64,000 nucleotides of DNA from Chloranthus sessilifolius (GCA_021018995.1 CM037591.1:71017901-71081900); one strand, 5' to 3'. Shown: positions 10,991 to 23,676, numbered from the stretch's first letter. Numbers and translations are program-made. The notes: generated from the sequence alone by a model not told the origin.

Positions 10991-12450
10991 TCATTGAAAC
11001 AAGTGTGGATATTGCTCGAGAATTTTTGGTTCACGCTCCCAAGTAGCCTCCGCTCGGGGATGATTCTTCCATTTTACCAACAATAAAGGAATGCGCTTAT
11101 CAAGCAACACTTGCATCTTTCGCTCGAGTACTTGCACAGGTTCTTCCCTAACAGTCAAGTCCTCGTAAATCTCGATCAACTGATCATCAAGAACATGAGT
11201 CAAGTCTTTCACGTATTTCCTTAACATTGATACGTGAAACACATTATGTACCCTATCAAGTTGCGGGGGTAATGAGACCCTATATGCAACTTCACCAGCT
11301 CTTCCCAAAATCTCATAAGATCCCATATAGTGTGGACTTAGCTTCCCATGCTTCCCAAAACACATTACTCCTTTCAGAGGTGAAATCTTTAGGAATACTT
11401 GGTCCCCAATCTCGAAGTTCACACTCGTCCGTTTTAAATTGGCGTAACTCTTCTGTTGGCTCTGAGCAATCTTTAGTCTCTCTATAATCCAACGGACTGC
11501 TTTAGTAGCTTTCTCAAGGATTTGTGGCCGTAAAACAAACTTCTCTCTGGTTTCTTCCGAATTGAGCGGAGATCTACATCGATGCCCATATAAAGCTTCG
11601 TAAGGAGCCATGCTAATGCTCGCTTGGTAACTATTATTATATGCAAATTTGATCAATGGTAAATGTCAATCCCACGATCCTCTAAAATTGAGCATACATG
11701 CTCTGAGCATATCTTTAATTACCTGATTTACCCTTTCAGTTTGTCCATCTTAGGGTGGAATGCTAAACTATAATCTAATCTCGTACCCATTCCTTCTTGG
11801 AACTTTTACCAAAACTGAGATATATATAATGGGTCGCGATCTGAAATAATGCTCTTTGGAATACTGTGTAATCGAACAATCTCTCTCATATACAGATCTG
11901 CCAATTTACTCACTGTATATGTAGTGTTATAGGGCAAGAAATGTGCTGATTTGATTAGTCTATCAACTACCACCCAAATGGCGGTATGTCGTCTTGTCGT
12001 CCGTGGTAATCCCAAAATGAAATCCATGGATATTGACTCTCATTTCCACTCTGGTATCGGCAAAGGTTGTAGCAAGCTAGATGGATGTCTGTGATCTACT
12101 TTCACTTGCTGACATACCATACATCTTGAAACGTACTCAGCCAGATTTTTCTTCAAACCTTGCCACCATAAACTCTTCTTTAAGTCTTGGTACATCTTCG
12201 TACCACTAGGATGAATGACATATCTTTATTGGTGTAGTTTGTCTAAGATAATTTGCCGGAGATCGACATCGGTTGGTATACATAGGCGTCCTGTAAATGT
12301 TAGCGGTTCATCCTCTCTTATGGAGAAATTTGAATTTGTGCCTTCTATCATCCCTTGTCTGATCTTTACTAATTCTATATCTTTCATCTGAAGTTCATAA
12401 TTTGATCAAAGATAGTTGGTCGAATCGTAATGTTTACCAACAAAGCACCT
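10991..12450 (-). pseudogene. Integrase and chromodomain of element C
   Basis: Integrase joins element cDNA to the chromosome. Reading leftwards from about 12400 there is a degenerate zinc-binding region, then MDFILGLPR near 12027, SDRDPLY near 11830, a gap with stops where the second half of the catalytic core lies, and a long intact frame at 11656-10991. That frame starts IKFAYNNSYQ and carries YEALYGHRCRSPL, the GPFEIL-like block and a chromodomain ending (LLLVKWKNHP...TWERE). Chromodomains read histone marks and steer insertion to heterochromatin in known elements. Several frameshifts and stops make the gene inactive. Confidence 0.85.
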
Positions 12451-12479
12451 AAATCTTGAACCTTGATCTTTTTGTCATA

Positions 12480-13900
12480 CTAAGAAAGATCTTCTGGAAG
12501 TCTCCACCTACGAATCCCCATAATCAGTCTAGACAATTGAGTCAAACTTTTCCAACTCAAGGCATCTGCCACAATGTTAGCCTTGCCTGAGTGATATTGA
12601 ATAGAGTCATTGTAGTCTTTTAGAAACTCAATCCATCTCTGTTGCATCATATTCAATTCCTTCTGTGTAAACAAATACTTGAGGCTCTTATGATCCGTGA
12701 AGATTTCAAACGTTTCTCCATAGAGGTAGTGCCTCCATATCTTCAACGCAAAACTCACTGCTCCTAATTCCAAATCGTGTGTTGGGTAATTCTTCTCATG
12801 GTCCTTCAATTGTCTAGACCCATATGTAATGACTTTCCAATGTTGGTTCAACACACAACCTAACCCACTGTAAGAAGCGTCACTATAAACCAGAAATCCT
12901 CCACTGCCTGATGGATAGCTAAAACTGGTGCAGAGGTAAGTCTCCTTATAAGTTCTTGGAAACTCTTGTCATACTCTTCAGTCCACTCGAACTTAACATC
13001 CTTCCTTCTGAGTTTGGTAAGTGCTCTTGAGATCTAGGAGAATCCCTCTACGAACCTTTTGTAATATCCAGCTAAACTAAGGAAACTGTGAATTTCTGTT
13101 GCTGTCGTTGGTTTCTCCCAATCTACCACTGCATCAATCTTCGCTAGATCTATTGTAACACCATCCTTAGACACAACGTGTCCCAGAAAACTCACTTGCT
13201 CTAGCCAGAACTCTCACTTGTTGAGCTTTGCATAAAATTGATGCTCACATAGCGTCTATAGAGCTATTCTGAAATGATGATCGTGTTCTTCCTTAAACTT
13301 TGAATAAAGTCGGGTGTCATCCACAAACACAACCACACACATATTGAGATGTAGTTTAAATACACTATTCATGAGATCCATGAATGAAGTTGGCGCATTC
13401 GTCAATCCGAATGACATTACTAAGAACTCGTAGTGCGCATATCTGGTTCTAAATGTCCTTTTCTGATTATCTTCTATTTTTACCTTCAACTGGTGATAAC
13501 CTAATCTCAAATCAATCATAGTAAAGAATCTTGCACCTTCCAACTGATCGAAGAGGTCATCTATTCTTGGCAAAGGGTACCAATTCTTTACGATCAACTT
13601 GACGATAGTCGATGCACAGCCTCATCGACCCGTCCTTCTTCTTCATAAACAAGATCGATGCTGCCCAAGGAGTCACACTAGGTCCTATGAATCCCTTATC
13701 TAGGAGTTCTTACAGTTGTTCCTTTAATTCTTTCAAGTCAGTTAGAGCCATTTGATAAGGTGCTTCAGAAATTGGCTTCGTACCCGGTGCTAAGTCAATT
13801 GCGAACTCCAATTCTCTATCCGATGGAATTCCTGGTAACTGATCTGGAAATACATCTTCAAACTCATAAGCAACTAAAATATTGGTTATGATGTGCTTCT
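12480..13900 (-). pseudogene. Reverse transcriptase and RNase H of element C
   Basis: RT copies the RNA to DNA and RNase H removes the RNA. RT blocks on the minus strand: [14 protein letters not shown] near 13580, [12 protein letters not shown] near 13510, [15 protein letters not shown] near 13400 and FVDD near 13320 (variant of the catalytic YxDD). RNase H appears as [21 protein letters not shown] near 12820, [17 protein letters not shown] near 12690, and the IVADALS block near 12570. The frame is broken between 12854 and 13256 and again upstream of 13597. Confidence 0.88.
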
Positions 13901-14386
13901 CTTCCTTTTGTTCTTGTAGAAAAGTAAGGTATCAACTACATCCGTTCTTTATCAAGCGCTCTGCTCGAATGGTGGATATAAGCGATATGATGGCCGATCG
14001 CATACATAAGAACCTAAATGATCTATCTCCCTTGGGACGAGAGGTGACTATCTTTCTTTGGCAATTGACGCTCGTACTATGGGCAGATAACCAATCCATG
14101 CCAAGGATCATGTCGAACCCTTGCATATCGAAAAAAATCAGATCAACTGCTGCCTCATGAACTATGTAATCCTTAATCACGACAACCATCGGCCTACACA
14201 CCATATCTCTGCTCACTGAGTTTCCCATTGGAAGTGATACCGCCAAGATAAACTCTAATGGTTTAGGAACGACTTGCATCTTTCGTGCGAATTGAGGTGT
14301 TACAAATGAGTTGGTAGACCCTGGGTCTATCAATACTCAAGCCTCATAATAATAATAGTCACCCTCTTTGTATATTTTTGAAGTAC
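13901..14386 (-). pseudogene. Aspartic protease of element C (exon after the intron)
   Basis: The active site reads IDPGSTNSFVTPQFA near 14325, and FDMQGFDMILGMDWL follows near 14075. The coding sequence starts just after a splice acceptor at 14387 and reads GT-ACT-TCA, completing a split Gly codon. TGA near 14337 stands where E2 has CGA, a C-to-T change. The frame continues towards RT. Confidence 0.8.
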
Positions 14387-14555
14387 CTAAGTTGCATACG
14401 TAAAATCTACATAGATGTATGCAAAAATATTAAGTAATTATAAACTAGCAATGAAAAAAGAAAGTGTAATGATTATCTACCATCCTATCATGTATCATGC
14501 ACCTTCTCTACCTAAAATCTAATAACATATCTTAACAACATACATGAGGTCCTAC
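14387..14555 (-). other. Predicted GT-AG intron between gag and protease of C
   Basis: On the minus strand the coding text GAA-GTG-ATC-CAA-G is followed by GTAGGACC (donor, 14555). An AT-rich 169-bp stretch ends in CAACTTAG (acceptor, 14387), and coding resumes GT-ACT. Element E2 has an intron at the same codon and phase (59277-59440), and both introns share an AGAAGGTGCAT block. Splicing would fuse gag to protease in frame. Confidence 0.75.
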
Positions 14556-15682
14556 CTTGGATCACTTCATTGGTATGCTGAGCATCTAGAGCAATGACTG
14601 CATACGCACGACCTTAAAACATAGGCCTCGTGGTCCTTATCAGTCGTGGTGTGGCAGTTGTAGCAGCCTTTTCCTTTCTCAATATTGGGCAATCTTAGAG
14701 CATGTGCCCCATCTTTCAACATTTAAGACATCCTCCAGTTCCCCATCTGCACTCTGCCGTCTTATGTGTCTTGCCGCAAGGGCACAAGTCTCTGTGGGAA
14801 ATGATGATGCAACTTCGGAAAACCCCTGTGTAACCGATGCTCCAGTGGTAGAAGTAAGGCTTTCATGACCAAAAGGTCTCGCTTGTACTAGCATAAGTGC
14901 CCTCTTATAATTTACTTGGGTAGGTGGTCTCGGAAGTGGTGCCATCAATCTCAGTTTTTTATTCACCTATTCATAATTTCCCATTCTCCCTTGACCAACC
15001 TTGCCTTTACTCTACTAATCACGCCTCTTATATAGTTCCTGGATATCTCTCTCGGCAACTATGGCCTTCCCCATAACTGCTCCATATGTCTCTAGCTCCA
15101 ATACGGAAATCCTATCACGAATATTCAGCCTTAAGCCGCGTTCAAATTGTTGGCCTTCATCAACTCCGTGGCCAAATATTCAGGACCAAATCAGGAAAGT
15201 CTCATAAACTCCCTACCATATTCCCGTATGGTCATTCCTCCTTCCAAGGTCATGAACTTTGGTGCCATTTGATTCCTAACTTGTCTCAGGAAATACTCTT
15301 TGTTGAATATCTCAACAAACTCATTCCATGTCCATGGCTCATCTGAACTCTCATGCTCTCTCCTTACCAGCCCTGCCTTCCAATAAGGATCGGCATCTCC
15401 CTCTAATTGAAAGGAAGCCCACCTCTCCTTCTTCTCTTCGGTACATGGCAATCTTAGTAGGAGCTTCTCTAACTGATTCAGCCACTTTTCCACCTCTAGA
15501 GGATCCGTCTGACCATAGAAGCTAGTAAGTTTCAGTCTCCTAAAATCTACAAATGATGATGGTTGTGGTGGCACAGGAGGTAGTGTCAGAGGTTGTTGCT
15601 GATGGCTATTTGCATTGTCAGCTGCCAACAATGCCGTCTGTCGAACCATAGCTGTTTCCACGGCTTCCATGGCCTGAGCCAT
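14556..15682 (-). pseudogene. gag: Gag of element C, main part
   Basis: The longest open part (15682-15191) starts MAQAMEAVETA and has the gag core WTWNEFVEIFNKEYF and GGMTIREYGREF, matching E2 gag (WTWEEFVEEFNKQYF, GRMTVREYG). A CCHC zinc knuckle near 14685-14730 is readable with two stops inside it (CLKC, GHML, DC). The last part (AYAVIA...EVIQ) runs to the splice donor at 14556. Element B interrupts the gene just upstream of the MAQAM codons; the 5' end is at 29801-29994. Confidence 0.85.
15678..15682. repeat. Target site duplication, left copy (GCCAT)
   Basis: GCCAT immediately before the 5' LTR of B, repeated exactly at 29801-29805 after the 3' LTR. Confidence 0.95.
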
Positions 15683-15931
15683 TGATCGGTGCTGAAATAT
15701 GACTATATTTCACACTTTAAATTCTACATTTAGCTGTTCAATGAAAGCATCTGATGGTTGTTGCGAGGTTTTGATGTTTACAGGTGTTTCTGACAGTTAG
15801 ATCATTCAAGTGCATAAAAGAAGGAAATTACAGGCTATAAAAGAGCTATGGACAAAAAGGTCCAAAGAAGCATTGAAAGCCATGAAGAGAATCAACTTCC
15901 ATCAAGAAAGGGAAGACTTTGCATTGAAGAT

Positions 15932-16099
15932 TCAATCGATTGAGGCATTATGGTCAATCGATTGACAGATGGAGTAAAACTCAACCCTAGAAAGTCAATC
16001 GATTGAGACATGAAATTCAATCGATTGAGACATGAAGCGTAGTGCCCTAAGGGAATTGAACTCAAAGTCAATCGATTGAGACTTGTCTCAATCGATTGA
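15932..16099 (+). promoter_or_regulatory. TCAATCGATTGA cluster in the 5' LTR of B
   Basis: Six palindromes arranged as three pairs. The first two pairs have 10-bp spacers; the third has 8 bp here and 10 bp in the 3' LTR. The last copy ends 29 bp before the TATA box at 16129. Confidence 0.9.
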
Positions 16100-16128
16100 G
16101 GCAATTAGGGTTAGGTATGTTTCGCCAT

Positions 16129-16136
16129 TATAAAAG
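16129..16136 (+). promoter_or_regulatory. TATA box of the LTR of B
   Basis: TATAAAAG after ttcgccat, repeated at 28981 in the 3' LTR. Its place just downstream of the palindromes suggests the element's genomic RNA starts about 30 bp later. Confidence 0.75.
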
Positions 16137-16951
16137 AGAGGCTACAAAGAATTGAAAAGGAGCTTTTTGAATAGAGAGTTTTAGTTTTGAGACAAATTTG
16201 TGTAATAATTAGAGACTTTTGTAAGAGGGTTTTCTTAGAGTAATAAAATTGTGTTGAGATTTTCCGAGAACATATTTTTCTTTTACACCTTCTTTGCTCT
16301 TTACTTTGGGAATGGTTTTGAATACAATTGAAGATCTTGCACCAAGGATGAGAGGCTAAAGGCTGTAGATCAAGGAGGATCACGATCCCAGATAAGTACC
16401 TATATTTTATGTTTAATGCCATAGTTTGATAATTTCATCATCAAATCGTTTTTCTCAAAGTGTAGTGATCATGTTTTTAGTGTTTTGATCTAAAATACCA
16501 TGAGATACGCTATGCTTTTCACATGATTCATACCGCGATTAGGCTGAGTCATTGTTTTTAGATAGGGTATGCCGGGTTAATGATCACGCTTAATTACTAG
16601 TCATGTTTCTCTTAGAATGATGGTGTGTTTGATGTTAATAAAATTGTGGGTTTAAAAATAGAAAAGGGTATAAATCTGGGGTAGCAAATTCCTTGATCTT
16701 GTTTTTAAAATTTGTTCTTAGATTTCTCATTACATAATTTTTATATTAATTTAGTTTCTTTCTTGCAATTAGAAAAGTGTTAATTTTTGGTAAAAATTAA
16801 ATCTGCCCCTTGGTACTTCCTCGGGGATATTTTCTACATCTCTAGGAAGAATTGAATAAAATTTCAGATTTCCCTGTGGGTTCGACACCCTTGTTCTTGC
16901 CTTACTAGAACAGATCTTGTACACTTGCAAGGGTTCATTTAAAATTGATCA

Positions 16952-17002
16952 AGTTTTTGGGCTGTCAAATCAATCAATGAAATTTAAATAAATTCTGACT
17001 AG

Positions 17003-17039
<37 letters not shown>

Positions 17040-17549
17040 CCTTAATTCTTCTCTCTTAGATTAGATTTTGCAATCTTCTTTTAGGAAGTTTAGGTTTTTA
17101 GAAATTCTTTGTTTAGTAGGATTTTTTTTTTTTTTTTATTATTTTATTTTTTTTTATTTATTTTCCTCTTTTAGATTTTATAGGATTTTCTAAAAATAGT
17201 TTTTAGGAAGTTTATATTTTTATTTTTTTTTATTCTTTTAGGAAGTTTTTATTTTTAGGAAGTTTATATTTTTATTTTTTTAGGAAGTTTATATTTTAGG
17301 AAGTTTATATTTTTAGGAAATTTATATTCTTAGTTTAGAAGTTTTCTTTTAGGAAAGGTTTTCTAGGTTTTTAATTTCTAATTTCTAATTTTCGAATTTA
17401 GATTTTATTTTTTTTATTTTTCTGGATTTTAATAAAAAAAAAAAAATATATATGTATATATATATAATAATAATAATAAACATAAAAATAAAAATTGAGT
17501 GGTTTTCTTTCTTTTTTCTTCTTACTTTGCTCTCTGTTCATAGCAGCAT
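16952..17549 (+). other. Leader of element B with damaged primer site and T-rich repeats
   Basis: The LTR is followed by agttttTGGGCTGTCAAATC, which looks like the tRNA-Asp primer site of A after loss of CGCC and GGGG. A long poly-T run is at about 17008-17039. At about 17205-17335 the unit TAGGAAGTTTATATTTT is repeated several times in imperfect tandem. No gene is visible. Confidence 0.65.
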
Positions 17550-17872
17550 TCAATCGATTGAAGCTCCTTTCTCAATCGATTGATACTGAGCCACTTTCTG
17601 TGTGCTCTCTACTCTTTTCTCAATCGATTGACATTCCTATGTCAATCAATTGATAGAATTCTTGTGTGTTTTTAATCTTTGAACCTCAATCAATTGGGAG
17701 AAGCCTCTCAATCGATTGACTGACAAAGTCTTTTTCTGATATTCTGTGTGCTTTCTGACTCTTGGAACCTCAATCGATTGAGAGTATCCCCTCAATCGAT
17801 TGACTGACAAGTCATTTGTGTGAAATTTTATGCTTACATCCATCTATTGAGACCACTGTCTCAATCGATTGA
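17550..17872 (+). promoter_or_regulatory. TCAATCGATTGA cluster in the leader of B
   Basis: Ten copies as five pairs, each pair with a 10-bp spacer (for example 17550 with 17572, and 17849 with 17861+). A few copies are degenerate (tcaatcaattga, tccatctattga). The cluster ends 55 bp before the gag ATG. Confidence 0.9.
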
Positions 17873-17927
17873 GTCTGTTTGAGGACTTATTTTGGGTTCT
17901 TCAAACCTTTGATTGTGGGTGTAGTGT

Positions 17928-19491
17928 ATGAGCTTTACTCGTTCTCATCACCCACATTTGCTACCGTTTAATCCGGAGATCGAACGATCTTTGCGAGACA
18001 ATCGTAGAATCCAACGGAATCAGTATCATCCTACTGATACCATGGCTGATCAAGAGCAAGAAATGAATGAAAACAACAATCAGAATGGCAACAATGTGAA
18101 TAATGGAAATAATGGGAACAATAATTACTATGGGGGACCTAGAACACTTGAATACTATAATGATCCTGGTTTTTACGAGGATCAGGAGTGTATCATGCAT
18201 GCTCCCATTCCAGGGAATCATTATGAATTCAAATCAGCGATGATTCAAATGCTACCAATATTCCATGGTTTGGCAAACGAAAATCCGCATGTTCATCTGA
18301 AGGAGTTCACTGGGGTATGCAAAATGTTCAGAGTCCACAATGTTACTGATGAGATAGCGAAGCTCCGACTCTTTCCGTTCTCTTTAAGAGACAAGGCAAA
18401 AACGTGGTTCTATTCTTTAGAACCGCAATCTATTCAGAGTTGGGCCGAGCTACATCGTCAGTTCCTAAAAAAATATTTTCCCATGACTAAAGCCATAGAG
18501 ATGCGTCAAAAGATCCTTTTCTTTTCCCAACAACCTACAGAGACATTCCATGAATGTTGGGAACGTTTTAAGGAGTTGATCAGAAGTTGCCCTAACCATC
18601 AAGTTCCAAGGTGGCAACAAGTCCAAAGTTTCTACAATGGACTGATTCCTGAAGAAAGACGCATGGTTGATGCATCTTGCGGTGGATCTTGTGCCACGAA
18701 AGAGGCCGATGAGTTGTGGGCATTGTTTGAGAAATTGTATCAAACCTCGATACAAAGTGAGACACTGGGGCGAACCACTTTGGACTTAGCACCTAAATCT
18801 CATGTGTTGACCAAAAGGATTGTATGAGGTCAACAATAATAACTCGATCTATCAACCAAGGTTGATATGTCATCCCAAAACAGATGAACATGTTGTTAGT
18901 GCAACCAAGCAAGCTAAAGTTCTGTCACCCCCAATCAGATGCTCAATTTGTGAACACCCAGGTCATATGGCTAATGAGTGCCCAACTACCTTGACATTCC
19001 TTCCTGATGAATCTACTCTTCCAGAGCAGATAAATATCACTCAATCTTATCAGCGGCAAGGTAGAAACGTGTACTCAAATACCTACAACCCAGAGTGGCA
19101 AAATCACCCCAACTTAGGATGGGGTGGATCAAACCAAACTGGTCAGGTCAACCAGCAATACCGAGCCAATCCTATGAGTGGACAACAAGCGTTTCCACAA
19201 AATTTTCAGCAAAATTTCCGTCCACAACAGAATTTTCAGCAGAATTCTAATTTTCACCAGAATTCTAACTTTCAGCAGAATGCTTCATATTCTCCTCCAA
19301 ATTCTGATTTCTGGAAAAATCAGAATTTCAATCAGAATCCTAATCAATCTCATCCAAGCACTTCAAAGGATTCTGATCTGGAAGAAAAGGTGATGCGCAG
19401 TATGCAATCTTTTCAACAGATGATAATCGACCAAGTCAGTCAATTGGCAAATCAACTGAGTCGACGAGAGGAGGGTAAGCTTCCCAGCTAA
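17928..19491 (+). pseudogene. gag: Gag of element B (one frameshift)
   Basis: ATG 17928 opens a 299-codon frame with an Asn/Gly-rich N-terminal part, the FHGL block near 18260 and the gag core (LRLFPFSLRDKAKTW near 18365-18405, SIQSW, FHECWERFKEL). A frameshift at about 18800-18827 moves coding to another frame, which carries the CCHC zinc knuckle CSICEHPGHMANEC (18940-18981) and a Gln/Asn/Phe-rich tract (19190-19350). That frame stops at TAA 19489, where CAA is expected. The protein would package RNA and form the particle. Confidence 0.92.
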
Positions 19492-20720
19492 CCCATCAAC
19501 AATCCTCGAGGCCAAGCATCATCTGATGAAGGACCATTAAATAGTCAACAGTTGAAAGCTGTTACTGTGTTGCGAAGTGGACGGGAAGTTCATAATCAAG
19601 TGGAAGTGCCTGTGGCAGCAGACGAAGAAAGTGAACCAGACAAAGCGCAGGGAGCAGAGAAAGAGAAAGAGTCAGCGAGAAAAGCGGAGAGAAGAAGAGC
19701 GAGAAGAGAAAGAGAAAAGAAAGAGGAAGAGAAAAGAAGAGAAGGGAAAAAAAAAGGTGATAGAGGATGAGTCTCCCTCAACTGTCCAACAAGGACAAGA
19801 CGAAGATTCAGAAGGGGAACCCGCACCTTTTGTCCCAAAGGCACCATTTCCTCAATGCCTAACTCCTCCATCAAGAATGGGAAAGGGACCAACAAAAATG
19901 GAAGATATTTTCGAAACATTTAAGCAAGTAAAGATAAACCTTCCATTGCTTGAAACGATCAAGCAAGTGCCTGAGTATGCAAAGTTTTTCAAAGATTTAT
20001 GCACTCGGAAGAGAAAGGCACGTAATCATGTTTCGAGGAAAGTGTTCTTGACTAATCAAGTCAGTTCTATATTGCAATTGGAAACCCCACAAAAACTAAA
20101 AGACCCTGGAGTTCCTACTGTTCCATGTGTCATTGGTGGGCAACCAGTTGGGAAAGCGTTATTGGATTTGGGAGCCAGTGTTAATTTAATCCCATATTCA
20201 TTGTACGAGAAACTCGGACTGGGTGAATTGAGACCCACAACGGTCACCGCAAGAATCGGATAGATCAGAAAGATGACCGAGGGGTGTTATTGAGGATGTC
20301 TTGGTTGGAATAGATAAGTTTGTCTTTCCAGTAGATTTTGTTGTGTTGGACATGGACACACCTGTTAAGTCACTTAATCAAGTCCCCATCATCCTTGGAC
20401 GTCCGTTTCTCGCTACGGCCAATGCGTGCATTAATTGTCGAACGGGAGTCATGGACATTTCTTTTGGGAACATGAAGGTTCGATTGAATATCTTCCATGC
20501 GATGAACCATTTCCCAAACGAGGATGAGGTCGAATGTTTTTACATCGATCAGATAGATGAAGTGGTGGATGAGGCATTACCTTCAATGCTTACCAAAGAG
20601 GAATTTGAAAATGCTTTGTTGGCCATCTATGAAGAGAAAGGATCGGAAGAGAAGCAGTCCGACGAGATAGAGTCTAGCTCATCATGCCAGGATGACCACT
20701 TAGATGCGAGTGTGCCAGAG
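19492..20720 (+). pseudogene. Protease region of element B
   Basis: Coding resumes after the gag stop with VTVLRSGREV near 19562 and a highly charged Lys/Glu/Arg tract (19625-19760). A run of A residues at 19748-19757 has shifted the frame. The next frame carries the aspartic protease LLDLGASVNLIP near 20160-20195. Another frameshift near 20260-20300 leads to VPIILGRPFLATANA near 20380-20425. The DLGAS active site equals that of A and is usual for Athila elements. Confidence 0.88.
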
Positions 20721-22310
20721 ATAGAATCATTACCTGTTGAGGTGAAGGACGTGCTGCCTCCATCACTTGAGCAACCACCACTTGTGGAATTGAAACAATT
20801 GCCAGAGTCCCTCAAGTATGCTTTTCTGGGACCTCATGAAACACTTCCAGTAATAATCTCATCCACGTTGTCGGCAGAACAAGAAAAAGAGTTGTTGAAG
20901 GTGCTGAAAGAGCACAAGGAAGCTATTGGTTGGACTCTCACTGATCTCAAAGGGATTGACCCATCGGTATGTATGCATAAAATACATTTGGAAGATGAGA
21001 GTAAACCTTCAAGGGAACCACAGAGGCGACTTAATCCAAACATACAAGAAGTTGTTCTAAAAGAAGTCATTAAACTCCTTGATGCTGGAATCATCTATCC
21101 GATTTCTGATAGTGAATGGGTTAGTCCAGTCCAAATTGTTTCGAAAAAGTCCGGAATCACTGTGAAGGAAACTGCTGAAGGAGAATTGGTCCCCACTCGA
21201 GAAACTACTGGATGGCGTGTCTGCATTGACTTTCGGAAATTAAACACCGCCACCAGAAAGGATCATTTTCCCCTTCCGTTCATTGATCAAATCCTTGAGA
21301 AGTTAGCTGGGCAAGAGTTTTACTATTTTCTTGATGGGTATTCGGGCTACAATCAGGTGCCTGTCTACCCAGCTGATCAAGAAAAGACAACGTTCACATG
21401 CCCTTATGGTACGTTTGCATACCACAGGATGCCATTCGGCCTATGTAATGCCCCGGCCACATTTCAACGGTGTATGTTGGCCATATTTTCAGATATGATC
21501 GACAAATTCATTGAAGTATTCATGGACGACTTCTCGGTTTTTGGGAGAACCTTTGATTCTTGTTTGAATCATCTTTCACAAGTGCTGCAACGTTGTGTTG
21601 ACTCCAAACTTGTTCTTAGCTGGGAGAAGAGCCATTTTATGGTTAAACAAGGGATTGTTCTGGGGCACATTGTCTCACAAAAAGGAATCAAGGTGGATAG
21701 AGCAAAAGTTGATCTAATTGCTAACTTGCCACCACCAACAAAGTGTTCACAAATTCGATCATTTTTGGGTCATGCAGATTTTATAGAAGGTTCATTAAGG
21801 ATTTCAAGGTGGCTAAACCATTGTGCATCTTGCTTGGCAAAGATGTTCCTTTTGAATTCTTGAGAGGCGCATGCAGCATTTTTGAAATTGCGAGCTCTTA
21901 TCCAATGCACCAATCATCCGACCATCGGATTATTCTCTCCCATTCGAACTCATGTGTGATGCATCCGATTACGCAATTGGAGCTCGTCCTAGGCAGAGGG
22001 TGAATAAATTACCTCACGTAATTTATTATGCTAGCAAGTCATTAATTGATGCCCAACTCAATTACACCACCACCGAAAAGAATTATTAGATGGTGTATGC
22101 TCGACAAGTTTCGTTCCTATTTGCTTGGATCAAAAATAGTGGTCTTTTCAGATCATTCCGCTCTGAAATATCTTCTAGCAAAGAAGGATACTAAACCGAG
22201 ATTAATCCGTTGGATCCTTCTGCTCCAAGAGTTCAATTTCGAGATTAAGGATAAGAAGGGGGTTGAGAACGTGGTGGCTGATCATTTGTCGAGAATTCTA
22301 CCTGAAGAAT
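20721..22310 (+). pseudogene. Reverse transcriptase and RNase H of element B
   Basis: The frame open from 20301 to 21863 contains the RT: WVSPVQIV near 21117, WRVCIDFRKLNTATRKDHFPLPFIDQ near 21210-21285, FLDGYSGYNQ near 21330, MPFGLCNAPATFQRCM near 21430, and the catalytic FMDD near 21518 (a known variant of YxDD). A frameshift near 21775 and small deletions near 22020-22100 damage the connection and the start of RNase H. Its later part is clear: [17 protein letters not shown] near 22140 and VVADHLSRI near 22270. The gene would need repair at several points to act. Confidence 0.92.
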
Positions 22311-23676
22311 CTGCAATACCTGAGACCATCCGTGACACGTTTCCGGATGAACATTTGCTAGCAATTGATGTAGCTTATGCAAAGGTTCCATGGTTTGCGA
22401 ACATTGTGAATTATCTGGTTACTGGCAGAATCCCCACTGAGTGGGGTAAGAATGATAAGAATCTTTTTTTCTCTCAAATAAAAAACTATTTTTGGGATGA
22501 ACCATGTCTGTTCAAATTCTGCTCAGATCAGATCATCAGGAGATGTGTACCCGAAGAGGAGCAAATGAGCGTCCTACACTTGTGTCATGCTGGGGCCTGT
22601 GGCGGCCATTTCGGAGGACAGAAGACCGCCCAGAAAATCCTTCAAAGCGGATTCTACTGGCCCTCCATCTTTCGTGACGCTGCTCAATTTTGCAAGGAAT
22701 GCCGACGATGTCAACAGCTTGGCAATATTTCAAAACGGAATATGATGCCTCTTAATCCAATTCTGATTGTTGAAATTTTTGATGTTTGGGGGATTGACTT
22801 TATGGGTCCTTTTCCCCCATCCTTTGGGTTTTCATATATTCTAGTGGCTGTTGATTATGTCTCGAAATGGATAGAAGTCAGCAACCCGATCGAATGATCA
22901 TAAGGTTGTGGTCAAATTCCTCAGAGAAAATGTGTTTACCCGATTCGGGATTCCAAGAGCAATCATCAGCGATGGCGGTTCGCATTTTTGTAATAGCCAT
23001 TTTGCCACCTTAATGAAGAAGTACGGCGTCACTCACAAAGTTGCTACGCCGTACCATCCACAGACTAGCGGTCAAGTGGAAGTGTCTAATCGGGAAATTA
23101 AGCGAATTCTAGAAAAAACGGTCCGCCCGGATAGAAAAGATTGGTCAAACCGGCTCTCAGAGGCTCTGTGGGCATATCGGACCGCATTCAAGACTCCGAT
23201 TGGAATGTCTCCATTTCGAATTGTTTACGGGAAAGCTTGCCATCTTCCTGTCGAATTGGAGCATAAAGCATTCTGGGCGATAAAAAGATTTAATTCTGAC
23301 ATGCACGCAGCCGGGTCGCATCGCCGATTGCAATTGAATGAATTGGAGGAATTACGCTACGAAGCGTATGAGAATTCGAAGATGTACAAGGAAAGGTACA
23401 AAAAGCTGCATGATGCGTCCATTTCTCGAAAAGAATCACGTTGGCCAAAAAGTTTGGTTATTCAATTCCCGACTGAAGCTCCACCCGGGAAAATTAAAAT
23501 CTCGATGGGAAGGCCCATTTCAGGTAGTGTCCATTAGTGCGCATGGTGCCATTGAAATTCGGAGCCTTGTTGACAATCGCATTTGTAAAGTTAATGGGCA
23601 AAGACTCAAACCAATGTTTGAGCCGATCACCCAGTTAATGATTGAGGCGATGCACCTCCGTGACCCTGAGGACTGA
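22311..23676 (+). pseudogene. Integrase of element B
   Basis: Zinc-binding HHCC region at about 22570-22720 ([13 protein letters not shown]...C-x2-C), then the DDE core: D in WGIDFMGPF near 22790, D in ISDGGSHF near 22965, E in [12 protein letters not shown] near 23070-23100. The C-terminal part, [11 protein letters not shown], is near 23500 in another frame, and the gene ends at 23676. TGA at 22895 and a frameshift near 23440-23480 break it. There is no chromodomain, as expected for Athila. Confidence 0.92.

Larger units (their letters stand above)
15683..16951 (+). repeat. 5' LTR of element B
   Basis: Matches 28535-29800 along its full length with a few substitutions and small indels (for example around 16036-16060 and a 2-bp deletion between the last two palindromes). 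It contains six TCAATCGATTGA copies and a TATA box. An aataaaat polyadenylation-like signal lies near 16243. Confidence 0.95.

Noticed and set aside
13882..14160. Plus-strand ORF over the protease of C
   Set aside because: Opposite strand carries the protease with its active site.
14679..14966. Minus-strand ORF of 95 codons as its own protein
   Set aside because: It is a wrong frame of the gag of C; the zinc knuckle is readable in the neighbouring frame.
15892..16422. Minus-strand ORFs repeated at 28744-29274
   Set aside because: They are both inside the LTRs of B, so the repetition is only LTR identity.
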